Below are positions 50,834-59,193 of a stretch of DNA of 64,000 bases, piece after piece (positions within the stretch are counted from its first letter, which is position 1; every line of letters starts with the position of its first letter). The notes beneath the pieces were generated by a model. That model saw only the letters and a program-made list of their open reading frames with translations. It searched no databases and was not told the DNA's origin. The stretch covers positions 4,218,501 through 4,282,500 of the forward strand of contig NZ_CP107970.1 of NCBI RefSeq assembly GCF_036090055.1. Reading direction: 5' to 3'. Both the position numbers and the translations under genes were made by a program. Source of the DNA: Nocardioides sp. NBC_00368. Lineage in GTDB: Bacteria > Actinomycetota > Actinomycetes > Propionibacteriales > Nocardioidaceae.

Positions 50834-52036
50834 CTACCTCCGCAGCAGACTCCGAAGGTTCTGCGTGGGATCGGCAAGATCAGACGCCCGTACGTCGACA
50901 CCCCGGTCGATCATCCGGCGTGCCGCGCGCACGGCGTTGGGGTCGTCGACCGCGACCGCGCCGATGACGCGCTCACCGCGGAGCGTGAACACGGCGAAGG
51001 GTGGCTCGCCGACCACGCCGCGTACGACGGTCTGGTGCTGGGCGTCCGGCGAGCGCATCTCGCCGACCCCTTCGACGTGGAGACCGTAGCGGTCCGACCA
51101 CCACCAGGGCGCCGTGTCGGGCGCGGGCGCGACGCCGAGGATCGTCGCCGCCGCCCTCGCCCCGTCGACTTGGGCGGCCTCCCAGTGCTCGGGCCGGTGG
51201 TGGTCGCGGAGCCGGGCGCAGTCGCCGACCGCGAGCACCGCCGGGTGGCTGGTCACCTGGCCGGCGTCGACGAGGATGCCGCGCGAGGTCTCCAGGCCCG
51301 CTGCCTCGGCCAGTGCCGTCTCGGGGACCAGGCCGACGGCCAGGAGCACGGCGTCGAACTCGCGCGAGTCCGGTTCGCCTTTCAGCTGCGCCGCGACGCC
51401 GGTCGGGGTCTCGAGCAGCGTCTCGACCGTCGTTGTCAGTGTCTCGACGCCGTGGTCGGCATGCAGGGCGTGCAGCCAGGTCGCCACCTCGATCCCGACA
51501 GCAGCGGCGAGAGGCGGCGAGAGCGGGTCGACCAGCATGACCTCGGCCCCCAGCCCGCGCGCGGTCGAAGCGACCTCGGCCCCGATCAGGCCACCGCCGA
51601 CGATCAGCAACCGTGCCCTGGGAACCAGCTGCGTACGCAGCCGGTCTGCGTCCGCGACGTCCCGCAGCACGTGGCTCGGAGACCCGAGTGCGGGCCGGAT
51701 CGCGCGACCACCCGTGGCGAGCACGATCCGGTCGGCGGTCAGCACGCGGCCGTCGGCGAGTTCGACCTCCCCTGCGTCAGCGCGCACGTCGACGGCGACG
51801 GCGCCCCCGATCAACGAGATCCGCTGCTCGGCGTACCACCCCGGAGCCTGCAGCGCGATGGAGTCGAGGTCGCGGCCACCGGCGAGGTACTCCTTGGACA
51901 ACGGCGGGCGGTCGTAGGGGAACGGGTCGACGCTGACGAGCGTCAGCTCACCGGCGTACCCGTTCTTCCGCAGCTCCGCGACCGTCGAGACACCGGCGAT
52001 GCCCCCGCCGACGACGACAACCGAGGAGACCGTCAC
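50834..52036 (-). CDS. NAD(P)H:ferredoxin reductase (FAD)
   Basis: The 400-residue pyridine-nucleotide-disulphide-fold reductase has the FAD motif VVVVGGGIAGVSTVAEL, the NAD(P) motif RLLIVGGGLIGAEVASTARG and VLAVGDCARL. The C-terminal reductase domain follows. It is the type that reduces Rieske or 2Fe-2S ferredoxins in oxygenase systems. It follows a Rieske ferredoxin gene with a four-base overlap, so the two form an electron-transfer pair; the oxygenase they serve is not in this window. Confidence 0.92.
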   Translation of the reverse strand: MTVSSVVVVGGGIAGVSTVAELRKNGYAGELTLVSVDPFPYDRPPLSKEYLAGGRDLDSIALQAPGWYAEQRISLIGGAVAVDVRADAGEVELADGRVLTADRIVLATGGRAIRPALGSPSHVLRDVADADRLRTQLVPRARLLIVGGGLIGAEVASTARGLGAEVMLVDPLSPPLAAAVGIEVATWLHALHADHGVETLTTTVETLLETPTGVAAQLKGEPDSREFDAVLLAVGLVPETALAEAAGLETSRGILVDAGQVTSHPAVLAVGDCARLRDHHRPEHWEAAQVDGARAAATILGVAPAPDTAPWWWSDRYGLHVEGVGEMRSPDAQHQTVVRGVVGEPPFAVFTLRGERVIGAVAVDDPNAVRAARRMIDRGVDVRASDLADPTQNLRSLLRR

Positions 52037-52395
52037 GGCCTCTCGCCGGGGAAGAGGTAGATCTCCCCGTCACGCACCTCGACCCGATGCGGCACGGTGT
52101 CGCGGGTCGCGGGGAGGCCGTCGACCTTGCCGGTCTTGAGGTTGAACCGCGAGGAGTGCAGCGGGCACTCGACGTCGCCGTCCTCGACCCAGCCCTCGGC
52201 CAGGGATGCGGTCTCGTGGGTGCAGGTGTCGTTGAGAGCCCAGCAGGTGCCGTCGTCGTCGCGCAGGATGGCGATGTCGTCCTCGGTGCCGGTGATCTTC
52301 GAGGAGATCGCGATGCCCTCGCCCTCCGGGATGTCGTCGAGGGAGGCGACGCGGATGCCTGAGCTGTTTCCGCCGTTTCCACTATTTCCGGTCAT
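52033..52395 (-). CDS. Rieske-type ferredoxin
   Basis: The 120-residue product starts at the ATG at 52395. Rieske iron-sulphur ligands are CTHETASL and CPLHSSRF, with the usual 16-17 residue spacing. The product lacks a signal peptide, so it is a soluble carrier. It ends with EIYLFPGERP and its stop overlaps the reductase start. Comparable to HcaC or related dioxygenase ferredoxins. Confidence 0.93.
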   Translation of the reverse strand: MTGNSGNGGNSSGIRVASLDDIPEGEGIAISSKITGTEDDIAILRDDDGTCWALNDTCTHETASLAEGWVEDGDVECPLHSSRFNLKTGKVDGLPATRDTVPHRVEVRDGEIYLFPGERP

Positions 52396-52423
52396 GCACC
52401 CATCTTCCAACGTGGACCACGAA

Positions 52424-52455
52424 GAACCGGCCACCTCCCCCGGGGTGGCCGGTTC
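52424..52455 (-). terminator. terminator after the polyester hydrolase gene
   Basis: Perfect 12-base arms GAACCGGCCACC and GGTGGCCGGTTC enclose eight bases, 19 bp after the hydrolase stop. Confidence 0.8.
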
Positions 52456-52474
52456 TGGGGTCAGGACCGAGGGG

Positions 52475-53338
52475 TCAGTCCGGGCAGGTGTTGCGGTAGT
52501 CGGACAGGTAGATCGAGGACGGTGCCGGGCAGAGGAACTGCGAGTAGCGGGTGTCGTCGTCGACGTACCTCTTCAGCCAGGTGACGAACAGGCGCCCTTG
52601 CCAGTCGTCGTCGGTGTTGGCGATGAAGTGGTCGCCGTTGTTGATCTCGCCGTACGCCTTCTCCCGGGCCCCGGTCATCGAGGTGTAGAAGGGAATCGAG
52701 TGCGAGGCGACGGGCGCGACCGAGTCGTTCTCCGCGCCGATGATCATGGTCGGGATCTGGATGCCGGGCCAGGTCTTGTCGGTGTGCCAGGGCTGCAGCG
52801 CGACCGCGGCCTTGATCGAGGAGTCCTGGTTGGCCGCCGCGAGCGTCCCGCCTCCGCCCATGGAGTGGCCGGAGACCGCGATCCGGGTCTCGTCCAGTCG
52901 CGAGGCGACCGTCGAGGAGGCGCTGTTCTTCAGGTAGGAGACCGCCGCCAGGATCTGCGAGCCGCGGCTGTCGGGCTGGTCGTAGCGGGAGTTCGTGTCG
53001 ATCGCGAAGACCACGAACCCGTGCGAGGCCACCCGGCGCGCGACCGAGGAGTAGGACGACGAGGAGGCCGTGTAGCCGGGGGCGAGGACGACACCGCCGA
53101 ACGTCCCAGCAGTGGTGGAGGTGGGGTAGTAGATCGTGCCGCCGCCGAACCCGGTCACCAGCGAGGAGACCGAGGTCGAGGAGAGCGAGAAGGTGCCGTT
53201 GTCGAGGACGCTGGCGGACGTCGGGTCCGGCCCGCGCTCGTAGGGGCTCTCCGCCTCGGCCGGCGCGACCAGGCCGAAGAGGGGGAGCGTGACGGCCGCG
53301 GCGACCGCGGCGATTCGGAGAGTGAGTGATCTGAGCAC
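52475..53338 (-). CDS. PETase/cutinase-like secreted polyester hydrolase
   Basis: The 287-residue preprotein starts at the GTG at 53338 with GGAG eight bases upstream. A signal peptide ends near AEA-ESPYERGPDPT. Catalytic residues in this numbering are Ser159 in SGHSMGGGGTL, Asp205 in GAENDSVAP and His237 in NNGDHF, with oxyanion Tyr89 (PGYTASS) and Met160, and Trp184 in QPWHTDKTWPG. Two cysteines near the end (CPAPSS and NTCPD) fit the family disulphide. This is the Thermobifida-type cutinase group, some of which depolymerise PET and other polyesters. Phe238 is where Ideonella PETase has Ser, so it is of the common actinobacterial type. Confidence 0.92.
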   Translation of the reverse strand: MLRSLTLRIAAVAAAVTLPLFGLVAPAEAESPYERGPDPTSASVLDNGTFSLSSTSVSSLVTGFGGGTIYYPTSTTAGTFGGVVLAPGYTASSSSYSSVARRVASHGFVVFAIDTNSRYDQPDSRGSQILAAVSYLKNSASSTVASRLDETRIAVSGHSMGGGGTLAAANQDSSIKAAVALQPWHTDKTWPGIQIPTMIIGAENDSVAPVASHSIPFYTSMTGAREKAYGEINNGDHFIANTDDDWQGRLFVTWLKRYVDDDTRYSQFLCPAPSSIYLSDYRNTCPD

Positions 53339-53475
53339 CGAGCATGCTCCTTCGTCCATCCGGCCCCGGGCTGTCCGGGGTTCCGGTTGCTACTCGAAGG
53401 TAGGGGCGTCGGCGGGAACCCGGCACCGGCACAGAGGCAGAACCTGTTTGGGCGGCTGTCACAAAACAGAAACAA

Positions 53476-53507
53476 GCGGCGTACGCAGGTGGGGCTGCGT
53501 ACGCCGC
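53476..53507 (-). terminator. terminator after the chitinase gene
   Basis: Perfect 13-base arms GCGGCGTACGCAG and CTGCGTACGCCGC enclose gtgggg. It lies about 54 bp after the chitinase stop and also just upstream of the hydrolase start. Confidence 0.8.
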
Positions 53508-53560
53508 CGGTTTCTGTGCAGGGTGTGGCGTCAGCAGTGCTTATCGCTTCGGGCTCCGCT

Positions 53561-54730
53561 TCAGCAGTACAGATTCCCGCCCGGGTCGACCCCGAGCAGC
53601 GAGGTGACCTCGCGGTAGTTGTCGACGCGGCTCTGCACCTGGGCCGGGTTGCCGCCGTTGCACTCGATGGATCCGTTGATGGACCGGATGGTCTCGCCGA
53701 AGCCGGCTCCGTTGACCATCGCCGCGTGCGGGGTCATGGTGCCCGGGCCGTTCTGGGTGTTCCAGTACCAGAGCCCGGTCTTCCAGGCGACCGCCGGATC
53801 GGTGGCGACCAGGTTGGGGTTGTTCAGCAGGTCGATGCCGAGCGCGTCCCCGGCGGCCTTGTAGTTGAAGTTCCAGCTCAGCTGGACCGGACCGCGGCCG
53901 TAGTACTGGTCGTTGCCGGCCGGACAACCGTAGGGCTGGGACGTGTCGCAGTAGTGCGGGTAGTTGGCCTGGTTCTGCTCCACGACGTACTGCAGGTCAC
54001 CGGTCTCGTGGGCGACGTTGGCGATGAACGCGGCCGCCTCGCGCTTCTGGGTCGCCTCGTCCCCAGCATTGGTGAACTCCGGATAGGCGCTGAGCGCCTC
54101 GACGAGCCCTGCGTACGTGTAGAAGGGGTTGCGGTTGGGGAAGAGCTGGTTGAACTGCGCCTCGCTGACCGGGAACTCTCCGGCCACCGGCGCCGGCGAC
54201 TCCGGGTCGGTGGCGGTACCGCCGATGTTCACGTCGATGCAGGCGTAGAAGGCGTTCGCGGTGTCGGCGACGTTCCAGACCGCGAGCACCTTCTGCCGGC
54301 CGGTGAAGGACCCGAAGTCGACCTGGTGCTCGACGGTGGCCGGCGGCTGCGCGCCGCCGTCGTCGAACTCGGCGATCTTGGTGCCACCGATGAAGTACTG
54401 CCAGGTGCTCGTGCGGTGTCGGGCGCTCAGCGACCACCTGAAGGTCTGGGTCTTGCCCACGGGCGTGACCTGCCAGTTCTTCGAGTCGTCGTCGAGCTCG
54501 GCGAATCGGGTGTTGCCGCCGGAGCAGCTGGTCAGGCCCTTGGGGCCCTCGACGCTCTGCGGTTCGTACTTGATCTCCCCGCACTCCACGGTGCCGGCAG
54601 CACACTGCGCCTGCCGACTCGGGGGGTTCGAGATGTAGCCGTGCGCACTTGCGGGGCTCGTCGGCACCATGGCCAGGACGGGCGCCAGCAAGATCCCGCC
54701 GAGAACGGCGATCTTCGTTGTAGTACGCAT
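53561..54730 (-). CDS. AA10 LPMO-GH19 chitinase fusion
   Basis: The 389-residue preprotein has a signal peptide cleaved at SPASA-HGYISNPP, so His30 becomes the N-terminal histidine of a copper brace. His105 in SARHRTSTWQY is the second copper ligand. Cysteines fit the AA10 fold. After a short Pro/Ser/Ala linker (about 173-187) comes a GH19 domain with catalytic Glu242 and Glu251 (VAHETGDLQYVVEQ) and YGRGPVQLSWNFNYKAAG. One chain could thus oxidise and hydrolyse chitin. GGAG precedes the ATG. It is divergent from a ROK regulator with a palindrome between them. Confidence 0.93.
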   Translation of the reverse strand: MRTTTKIAVLGGILLAPVLAMVPTSPASAHGYISNPPSRQAQCAAGTVECGEIKYEPQSVEGPKGLTSCSGGNTRFAELDDDSKNWQVTPVGKTQTFRWSLSARHRTSTWQYFIGGTKIAEFDDGGAQPPATVEHQVDFGSFTGRQKVLAVWNVADTANAFYACIDVNIGGTATDPESPAPVAGEFPVSEAQFNQLFPNRNPFYTYAGLVEALSAYPEFTNAGDEATQKREAAAFIANVAHETGDLQYVVEQNQANYPHYCDTSQPYGCPAGNDQYYGRGPVQLSWNFNYKAAGDALGIDLLNNPNLVATDPAVAWKTGLWYWNTQNGPGTMTPHAAMVNGAGFGETIRSINGSIECNGGNPAQVQSRVDNYREVTSLLGVDPGGNLYC

Positions 54731-54776
54731 TCCAAACTCCTTGAGGGGGTTGAGATGGATGGCGATCGAAGCCCCT

Positions 54777-54797
54777 ACTGTAAGGTTCCTTTACAGT
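54777..54797. promoter_or_regulatory. 21-bp palindrome between chitinase and ROK genes
   Basis: Arms ACTGTAA and TTACAGT enclose seven bases, 47 bp before the chitinase start and 100 bp before the ROK start. It is AT-rich for this genome. It is the candidate ROK operator, from which the chitinase and perhaps the regulator are controlled. Confidence 0.6.
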
Positions 54798-54896
54798 TAC
54801 CGTCTAGACCCGGCGTGGACAGACACCGGTGGGAGCGCTGCAATTGTTAGGTTGGTTTTCCGTACGCCACCCTCACCCACGAAAGGAGCGCCGCCG

Positions 54897-56057
54897 ATGT
54901 CGAGAGCACCCAAGACACACCTGATCCGCGACACCAACGACCGCGCGGCGCTCGACCTGATGCTCTCGAACGGACCGGTGACGAAGACCCGGCTCGGCGA
55001 GCTCGTCGGCCTCTCGAAGGTGACCGCCGGACAGCTGCTGACCCGGCTCGGTGAGCGCGGCCTGGTCGAGGTCGTCGGAGCGCAGCAGGGCGGTCGCGGC
55101 CCCAACGCGGCGCTCTACGGAGTGGTCCCGTCGTCCGGCTACGTCGCCGCCCTCCACATCGGGCCCGACCGGATCACCGCGTCGGTCGCCGACATCACCG
55201 GCACCGAGCTGGCCACCGGAGAGCTCGACCCCCATGAGGCCTCCGACCCGGTCGAGGCCGTGCGGGCCACCGTCGCCAACGCCACCCGGAGCGCCGGCAT
55301 CACCATGACGCAGCTCCGCTGCCTCTCGATCGGCACCCCCGGGATGATCGACCCGCGCACCGGCGACTTCCGGTTCGCCAACGACCTGCCCGACTGGCGC
55401 ACGGGCGTGCTCGAGGACCTCCGCCGCAGCTTCCAGCGGCCGATACTGATCGAGAACGACGTCAACCTGGCCGGGCTCGCCGAGCAGTCCGCCGGCGCGT
55501 CCCACGGCGTCAAGGACTCGGTGCTCGCCTGGATCGACCGCGGCCTCGGGCTCGCAGTGATCGTCGACGGCCGCCTCCACCGTGGCGCCGGCGGCGGCGC
55601 CGGCGAGATCGGCTATCTGGCGGTCCCCGGCGCCTCCACGCCGCACGGCACCGACAGCCCTCAGCACGCGGCCTTCCAGTCACTGGTCAGCGTCGAGGCC
55701 ATGGACACCCTCGCCCGCGCGTTCGGGCTGAGCGGCGACGGTGTCGGATGCGTACGCTCCGCGGTCGAGGGCGACCCCGATGCCGAGCCGTTCCTCGACG
55801 AGCTGGCCCGAAGGCTCGCCCTCGGGCTCGCGGGCATCTGCGTGGTCCTCGATCCCGAGCTGTGCGTGCTCGCGGGCGAGGTCGGGCGCGCGGGCGGGTC
55901 GGTCCTGGCCGACCGCGTGCAGAAGGCGATCGCCTCCCTCGGCCCCAACGTCCCCACGGTCGTCCCCACCGAGATCTCCGGCGACCCGGTGCTCCGCGGC
56001 GCCCTGCAGATGGGCCTCGACACCGCCCGCGACGAGGTCTTCTCCAACCAGGGCTGA
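54897..56057 (+). CDS. ROK-family transcriptional regulator
   Basis: The 386-residue product starts at the ATG at 54897 with GAAAGGAG upstream. The N-terminal winged helix (about 12-70, RLGELVGLSKVTAGQLLTRL) precedes a ROK sugar-kinase-like domain with IENDVNLAGLAEQSAG and GLGLAVIVDG. The zinc-binding ROK signature is not complete. The likely ligand is an amino sugar such as GlcNAc or chitobiose, since its divergent neighbour is a chitinase. It would be a repressor or activator of the chitinolytic enzymes. Confidence 0.93.
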   Translation: MSRAPKTHLIRDTNDRAALDLMLSNGPVTKTRLGELVGLSKVTAGQLLTRLGERGLVEVVGAQQGGRGPNAALYGVVPSSGYVAALHIGPDRITASVADITGTELATGELDPHEASDPVEAVRATVANATRSAGITMTQLRCLSIGTPGMIDPRTGDFRFANDLPDWRTGVLEDLRRSFQRPILIENDVNLAGLAEQSAGASHGVKDSVLAWIDRGLGLAVIVDGRLHRGAGGGAGEIGYLAVPGASTPHGTDSPQHAAFQSLVSVEAMDTLARAFGLSGDGVGCVRSAVEGDPDAEPFLDELARRLALGLAGICVVLDPELCVLAGEVGRAGGSVLADRVQKAIASLGPNVPTVVPTEISGDPVLRGALQMGLDTARDEVFSNQG

Positions 56058-56130
56058 CCCCGACGAGCGTGCTCCGGCGATCAGGGGAACGCCGGATGTC
56101 ATATGTACCTCGGCTACATATCGTCGAGGG

Positions 56131-56541
56131 GTGACCCCAGAGATACGCCAACGTCGACCACGCATCAGCCTCTTCTGCTTCCGAGCCGTCGCGGTGCTGA
56201 TCGCGCTCTTCGCGATCGGCCAACCGATCTTCATCGGCTCCTACTTCTCCGGCACCTTCGAGGCGCTGGGACTCCATTCCGCCGGGGCGGCGGCGCTGCA
56301 GGCGCTCGGCCTGCTCCTGCCGATCGCCGCCGGCGCCGTCGTCGCGATGCGCGGCCGCTGGTGGTTCCTCGTCTGGTCGGTCGTGCTGTTCCTCCTCATC
56401 CACGTGCAGGCGGTCCTCGGCTACACCCGGGTCCTCCAGCTGCACGTCCCGGTCGGCGTCCTCACCGTCGGGATCGCGGTGGCCCTCGCCATCGCCTCGC
56501 TGCGTCGCGGCGCCGGCAGCCCGCGGGAGGTCCGGCGATGA
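56131..56541 (+). CDS. small membrane protein upstream of the multicopper oxidase
   Basis: The 136-residue product starts at the GTG at 56131. Four hydrophobic segments are seen: FRAVAVLIALFAIGQPIFIG, ALQALGLLLPIAAGAVVAM, WWFLVWSVVLFLLIHVQAVL and LTVGIAVALAIASL. The family is not recognised. Its stop overlaps the multicopper oxidase start (ATGA), so it is co-translated and may help in the insertion, copper supply or electron transfer of the oxidase. Confidence 0.75.
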   Translation: MTPEIRQRRPRISLFCFRAVAVLIALFAIGQPIFIGSYFSGTFEALGLHSAGAAALQALGLLLPIAAGAVVAMRGRWWFLVWSVVLFLLIHVQAVLGYTRVLQLHVPVGVLTVGIAVALAIASLRRGAGSPREVRR

Positions 56542-58163
56542 GACTCGGGCGACGCACCCTCCTCGGCGCCGGACTGGCGGCTCCGCTCGCCGCATCGCTG
56601 GCCTCCTGCGGCGATGCCCCCTGGCAGACCGGACGGATCCTGCGCAGCGCGGCGCGGCTGCCGAAGGCGTACGCCACGCCGTTGCCGTTGCCGCCCGTCA
56701 AGCGCCCCTCGGGCGGCCTGATCTCGATCGAGCAGCGCACTGCCTCGGTGGAGATCCTGCCCGGGCTGCGGACCGAGATGATGACGTACGACGGGGTCTT
56801 TCCCGGGCCGACGCTCGAGACCCGGCGCGGCCAGGCCGTGACCGTACGCCACACCAACTCCCTCGCGCTGCCGACGGCGACACATCTCCATGGCGGGCAC
56901 ACCCCCGCCGAGAGCGACGGCTGGCCGACGGATCTGCTGGTGCCGCCGGGGTTCGAGGCTCCTGCTCATCCTGCCGGGCACGAGAGCGGACACGGCGGCG
57001 GGCACGGGAGTGGCCATGGAGGCGGGCACGGAGGTGGCCATGGGGGCGGGCATGAGGCTATGGCCGACCCGGAGGCGCAGGTCAGAACCGGAAAACGGGA
57101 CTACCGCTATCCGCTCGAGCAGCCCGCCACGACGCTCTGGTACCACGACCACCGGATGGACTTCACCGCCCCGCAGGTGTGGCGCGGCCTGGCCGGGTTC
57201 CACATCGTCCGCGACGACGAGGAGGACGCGCTCTCGCTGCCGCGCGGCGAGCGGGAGCTCCCGCTGATGATCGCCGACCGGGCCTTCGACGAGGACGGCG
57301 CGCTGCGCTACCCCGCGCTCGACCCGGAGCTTCTGCGTGAGCCCGGCGTCGAGGACCGCTACATGGCCGGCGTGCTCGGCGACGTCATCCTCGTCAACGG
57401 CGCCCCGTGGCCGGAGGCGGAGGTCGAGGCGGCGCAGTATCGGCTGCGGCTGCTCAACGCCTCCAACGCGCGCCGCTACGCGCTGACCCTGCGCACCGAC
57501 TCCGGCACGCCTGTGCCGTTCACCCAGATCGGTTCCGACGGCGGACTGCTCGCCGCCCCCGTCGAGCACGACCAGATCACGATGGCCTCGGGCGAGCGGT
57601 TCGACGTCGTCGTCGACTTCCGCTCCCTCGCACCGGGCACGACGGTCGAGATGCGCAACGGTCTCGGCACCGGCCGGACCGCCCAGGTGATGCGGTTCCG
57701 GATCAACCGCCGCGCGACCGACGACGTCCGACTGGCCGATCGACTGGCCGAGAGGCTCGCCGACGTACCAGAGCCCGAGAAGCCCGACGGGGCAGTCGTC
57801 CGCAGGTGGCACTTCCGCCAGGCGAGCGTGCACGGTCGCCGCGGCTGGGGGATCAACGGCAAGCCGTTCGACCCGGCCGTCCCGCAGGCCCAGGTGCCGC
57901 TGGGCTCCACGGAGATCTGGGAGTTCTTCACCGACGCGCACCACCCCGTCCACGTCCACCTCTCGCCCTTCCAGGTCCTGCGCCGCGGCAACCGCGGCCC
58001 GGGCCCGATGGACCACGGTTGGAAGGACACCGTCGACGTACGTCCCTACGAGGCCGTCCGGGTCCGGGTCAGGTTCGAGAGGTACGCCGGCCGGTTCCTC
58101 ATCCACTGCCACAACCTCGAGCACGAGGACATGGCGATGATGGCCGGTTTCGAGACGGTGTGA
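56538..58163 (+). CDS. multicopper oxidase, CotA/bilirubin-oxidase-like
   Basis: The 541-residue product has a Tat-like N-terminus (MRLGRRTLLGAGLAAPLAA) with a lipobox-like LASC. Copper motifs are THLHGGH, LWYHDHRMD, HPVHVHLSPFQV and HCHNLEHEDMAMM, so the type 1 and the trinuclear centres are complete; the T1 axial ligand is Met. Near residue 140 is a His-Gly repeat (GHESGHGGGHGSGHGGGHG) not expected in CotA, possibly a copper-collecting segment. The substrate may be phenolics or metal ions. It is exported and coupled to the small membrane protein upstream. Confidence 0.93.
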   Translation: MRLGRRTLLGAGLAAPLAASLASCGDAPWQTGRILRSAARLPKAYATPLPLPPVKRPSGGLISIEQRTASVEILPGLRTEMMTYDGVFPGPTLETRRGQAVTVRHTNSLALPTATHLHGGHTPAESDGWPTDLLVPPGFEAPAHPAGHESGHGGGHGSGHGGGHGGGHGGGHEAMADPEAQVRTGKRDYRYPLEQPATTLWYHDHRMDFTAPQVWRGLAGFHIVRDDEEDALSLPRGERELPLMIADRAFDEDGALRYPALDPELLREPGVEDRYMAGVLGDVILVNGAPWPEAEVEAAQYRLRLLNASNARRYALTLRTDSGTPVPFTQIGSDGGLLAAPVEHDQITMASGERFDVVVDFRSLAPGTTVEMRNGLGTGRTAQVMRFRINRRATDDVRLADRLAERLADVPEPEKPDGAVVRRWHFRQASVHGRRGWGINGKPFDPAVPQAQVPLGSTEIWEFFTDAHHPVHVHLSPFQVLRRGNRGPGPMDHGWKDTVDVRPYEAVRVRVRFERYAGRFLIHCHNLEHEDMAMMAGFETV

Positions 58164-58173
58164 CTCAGCCTGT

Positions 58174-58560
58174 TCAGCCGACGAAAGGTTCGACGGCGAA
58201 GCGGCCGATGGCCACGAAGGCGGTCAGGGCGAGGTAGGTCGCATCCCCCAGCGCGGCTTTGCGCTCGCCGCGGCGGATCCGCAGGATCGTGGCGCCGGTC
58301 ATGATCAACACCAGGCCGCTGGCCGCCAGCGGTACCAGGATCGGCGCGATGTCGAGCACGGCGGGCAGGACCAGGCCCACGGCGCCGAAGATCTCGAGTG
58401 CTCCGATGGCCTTGAGGGTGCCGGGCCTGAAGTCGAGGACCCAACGCGCGGCGTTGCCCATCTCGGCCATCTTCTCCCGCGGGACGAACAGCTTCCCGAA
58501 GCCGGAGAGCAGGAAGACGGCGGCCATCAGGCCGGCGGTGATCCACAGTGCGATGTTCAT
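58174..58560 (-). CDS. DoxX-family membrane protein
   Basis: The 128-residue product has four transmembrane segments and begins MNIALWITAGLMAAVFLLSG with GKLFVPREKM and FRPGTLKAIGALEIFGAVGL, as in DoxX-like integral membrane proteins. It is convergent with the multicopper oxidase. It lies downstream of the AhpD-like gene by 89 bp on the same strand and may belong to the same stress unit. The biochemical role of DoxX is unclear; redox or quinone-related in other systems. Confidence 0.88.
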   Translation of the reverse strand: MNIALWITAGLMAAVFLLSGFGKLFVPREKMAEMGNAARWVLDFRPGTLKAIGALEIFGAVGLVLPAVLDIAPILVPLAASGLVLIMTGATILRIRRGERKAALGDATYLALTAFVAIGRFAVEPFVG

Positions 58561-58649
58561 GAGTCTTCTCCTGAGAACGATGTCTGTCTGCGAGGTGGCA
58601 GGCGCGGCGGACCCGAGAGCGGTCCGCCACGCCTGGAGGAATCGCCAGG

Positions 58650-59120
58650 TCAGGCGTACTGACCGGGCTGGTAGTCACCACCGGGCGTACGCGTGATCAC
58701 GTTCAGCCGGTTGAAGGCGTTGATCACGCAGATCAGGGCGACCAGGGCCATCAGCTGGTCCTCGTCGAAGTGCTTCGCCGCGTTCGCCCAGGCCTCGTCG
58801 GTGACCCCGCTGGAGTCGGCGAGGCGGGTGCCCTGATCGGTGAGCTCCAACGCCGCGCGTTCGGCTTCGCTGTAGACCGTCGTCTCCCGCCACGCCCCGA
58901 CGAGACTGATCCGCACGGCGCTCTCACCGGCGGCCGCGGCGTCCTTGGTGTGCATGTCGAGGCAGCCACCGCAGCCGTTGATCTGGCTGGCACGGATCTT
59001 CACCAGCTCCTGCAGCGCCGCCGGCAGCGTCGAGTCCGCGATGACCCTGTTCGACGAGATGATGTGCTTCGCGAACCTCGCACCGATCTCGTTGGCCATG
59101 GGGTTGATCCGGGTCTCCAT
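58650..59120 (-). CDS. AhpD-like alkylhydroperoxidase/carboxymuconolactone decarboxylase-family protein
   Basis: The 156-residue product has the CxxC-x3-H redox site INGCGGCLDMHTKDA of the AhpD fold and no signal peptide, so it is a soluble peroxidase-like protein. MAN and VIADSTLPAALQELVKIRASQ fit the family. It is the typical COE-type gene linked to ECF41 sigma factors. The promoter at 59159-59185 matches one before the sigma gene. Confidence 0.92.
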   Translation of the reverse strand: METRINPMANEIGARFAKHIISSNRVIADSTLPAALQELVKIRASQINGCGGCLDMHTKDAAAAGESAVRISLVGAWRETTVYSEAERAALELTDQGTRLADSSGVTDEAWANAAKHFDEDQLMALVALICVINAFNRLNVITRTPGGDYQPGQYA

Positions 59121-59158
59121 CGTGAATCTCCTTCGTCTTCGGATGCTTGCACCACTAC

Positions 59159-59185
59159 GACGAAGCCGGTCTTCACGAGGTAACA
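59159..59185 (-). promoter_or_regulatory. ECF41-type promoter of the AhpD-like gene
   Basis: On the minus strand TGTTACC-N16-CGTC fits the ECF41 pattern (TGTCACA-N16-CGTC as I recall). The spacing is identical to the promoter before the sigma factor gene (60113-60139). The -10 is about 38 bp before the ATG. Confidence 0.7.
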
Positions 59186-59193
59186 GCCCTGCC

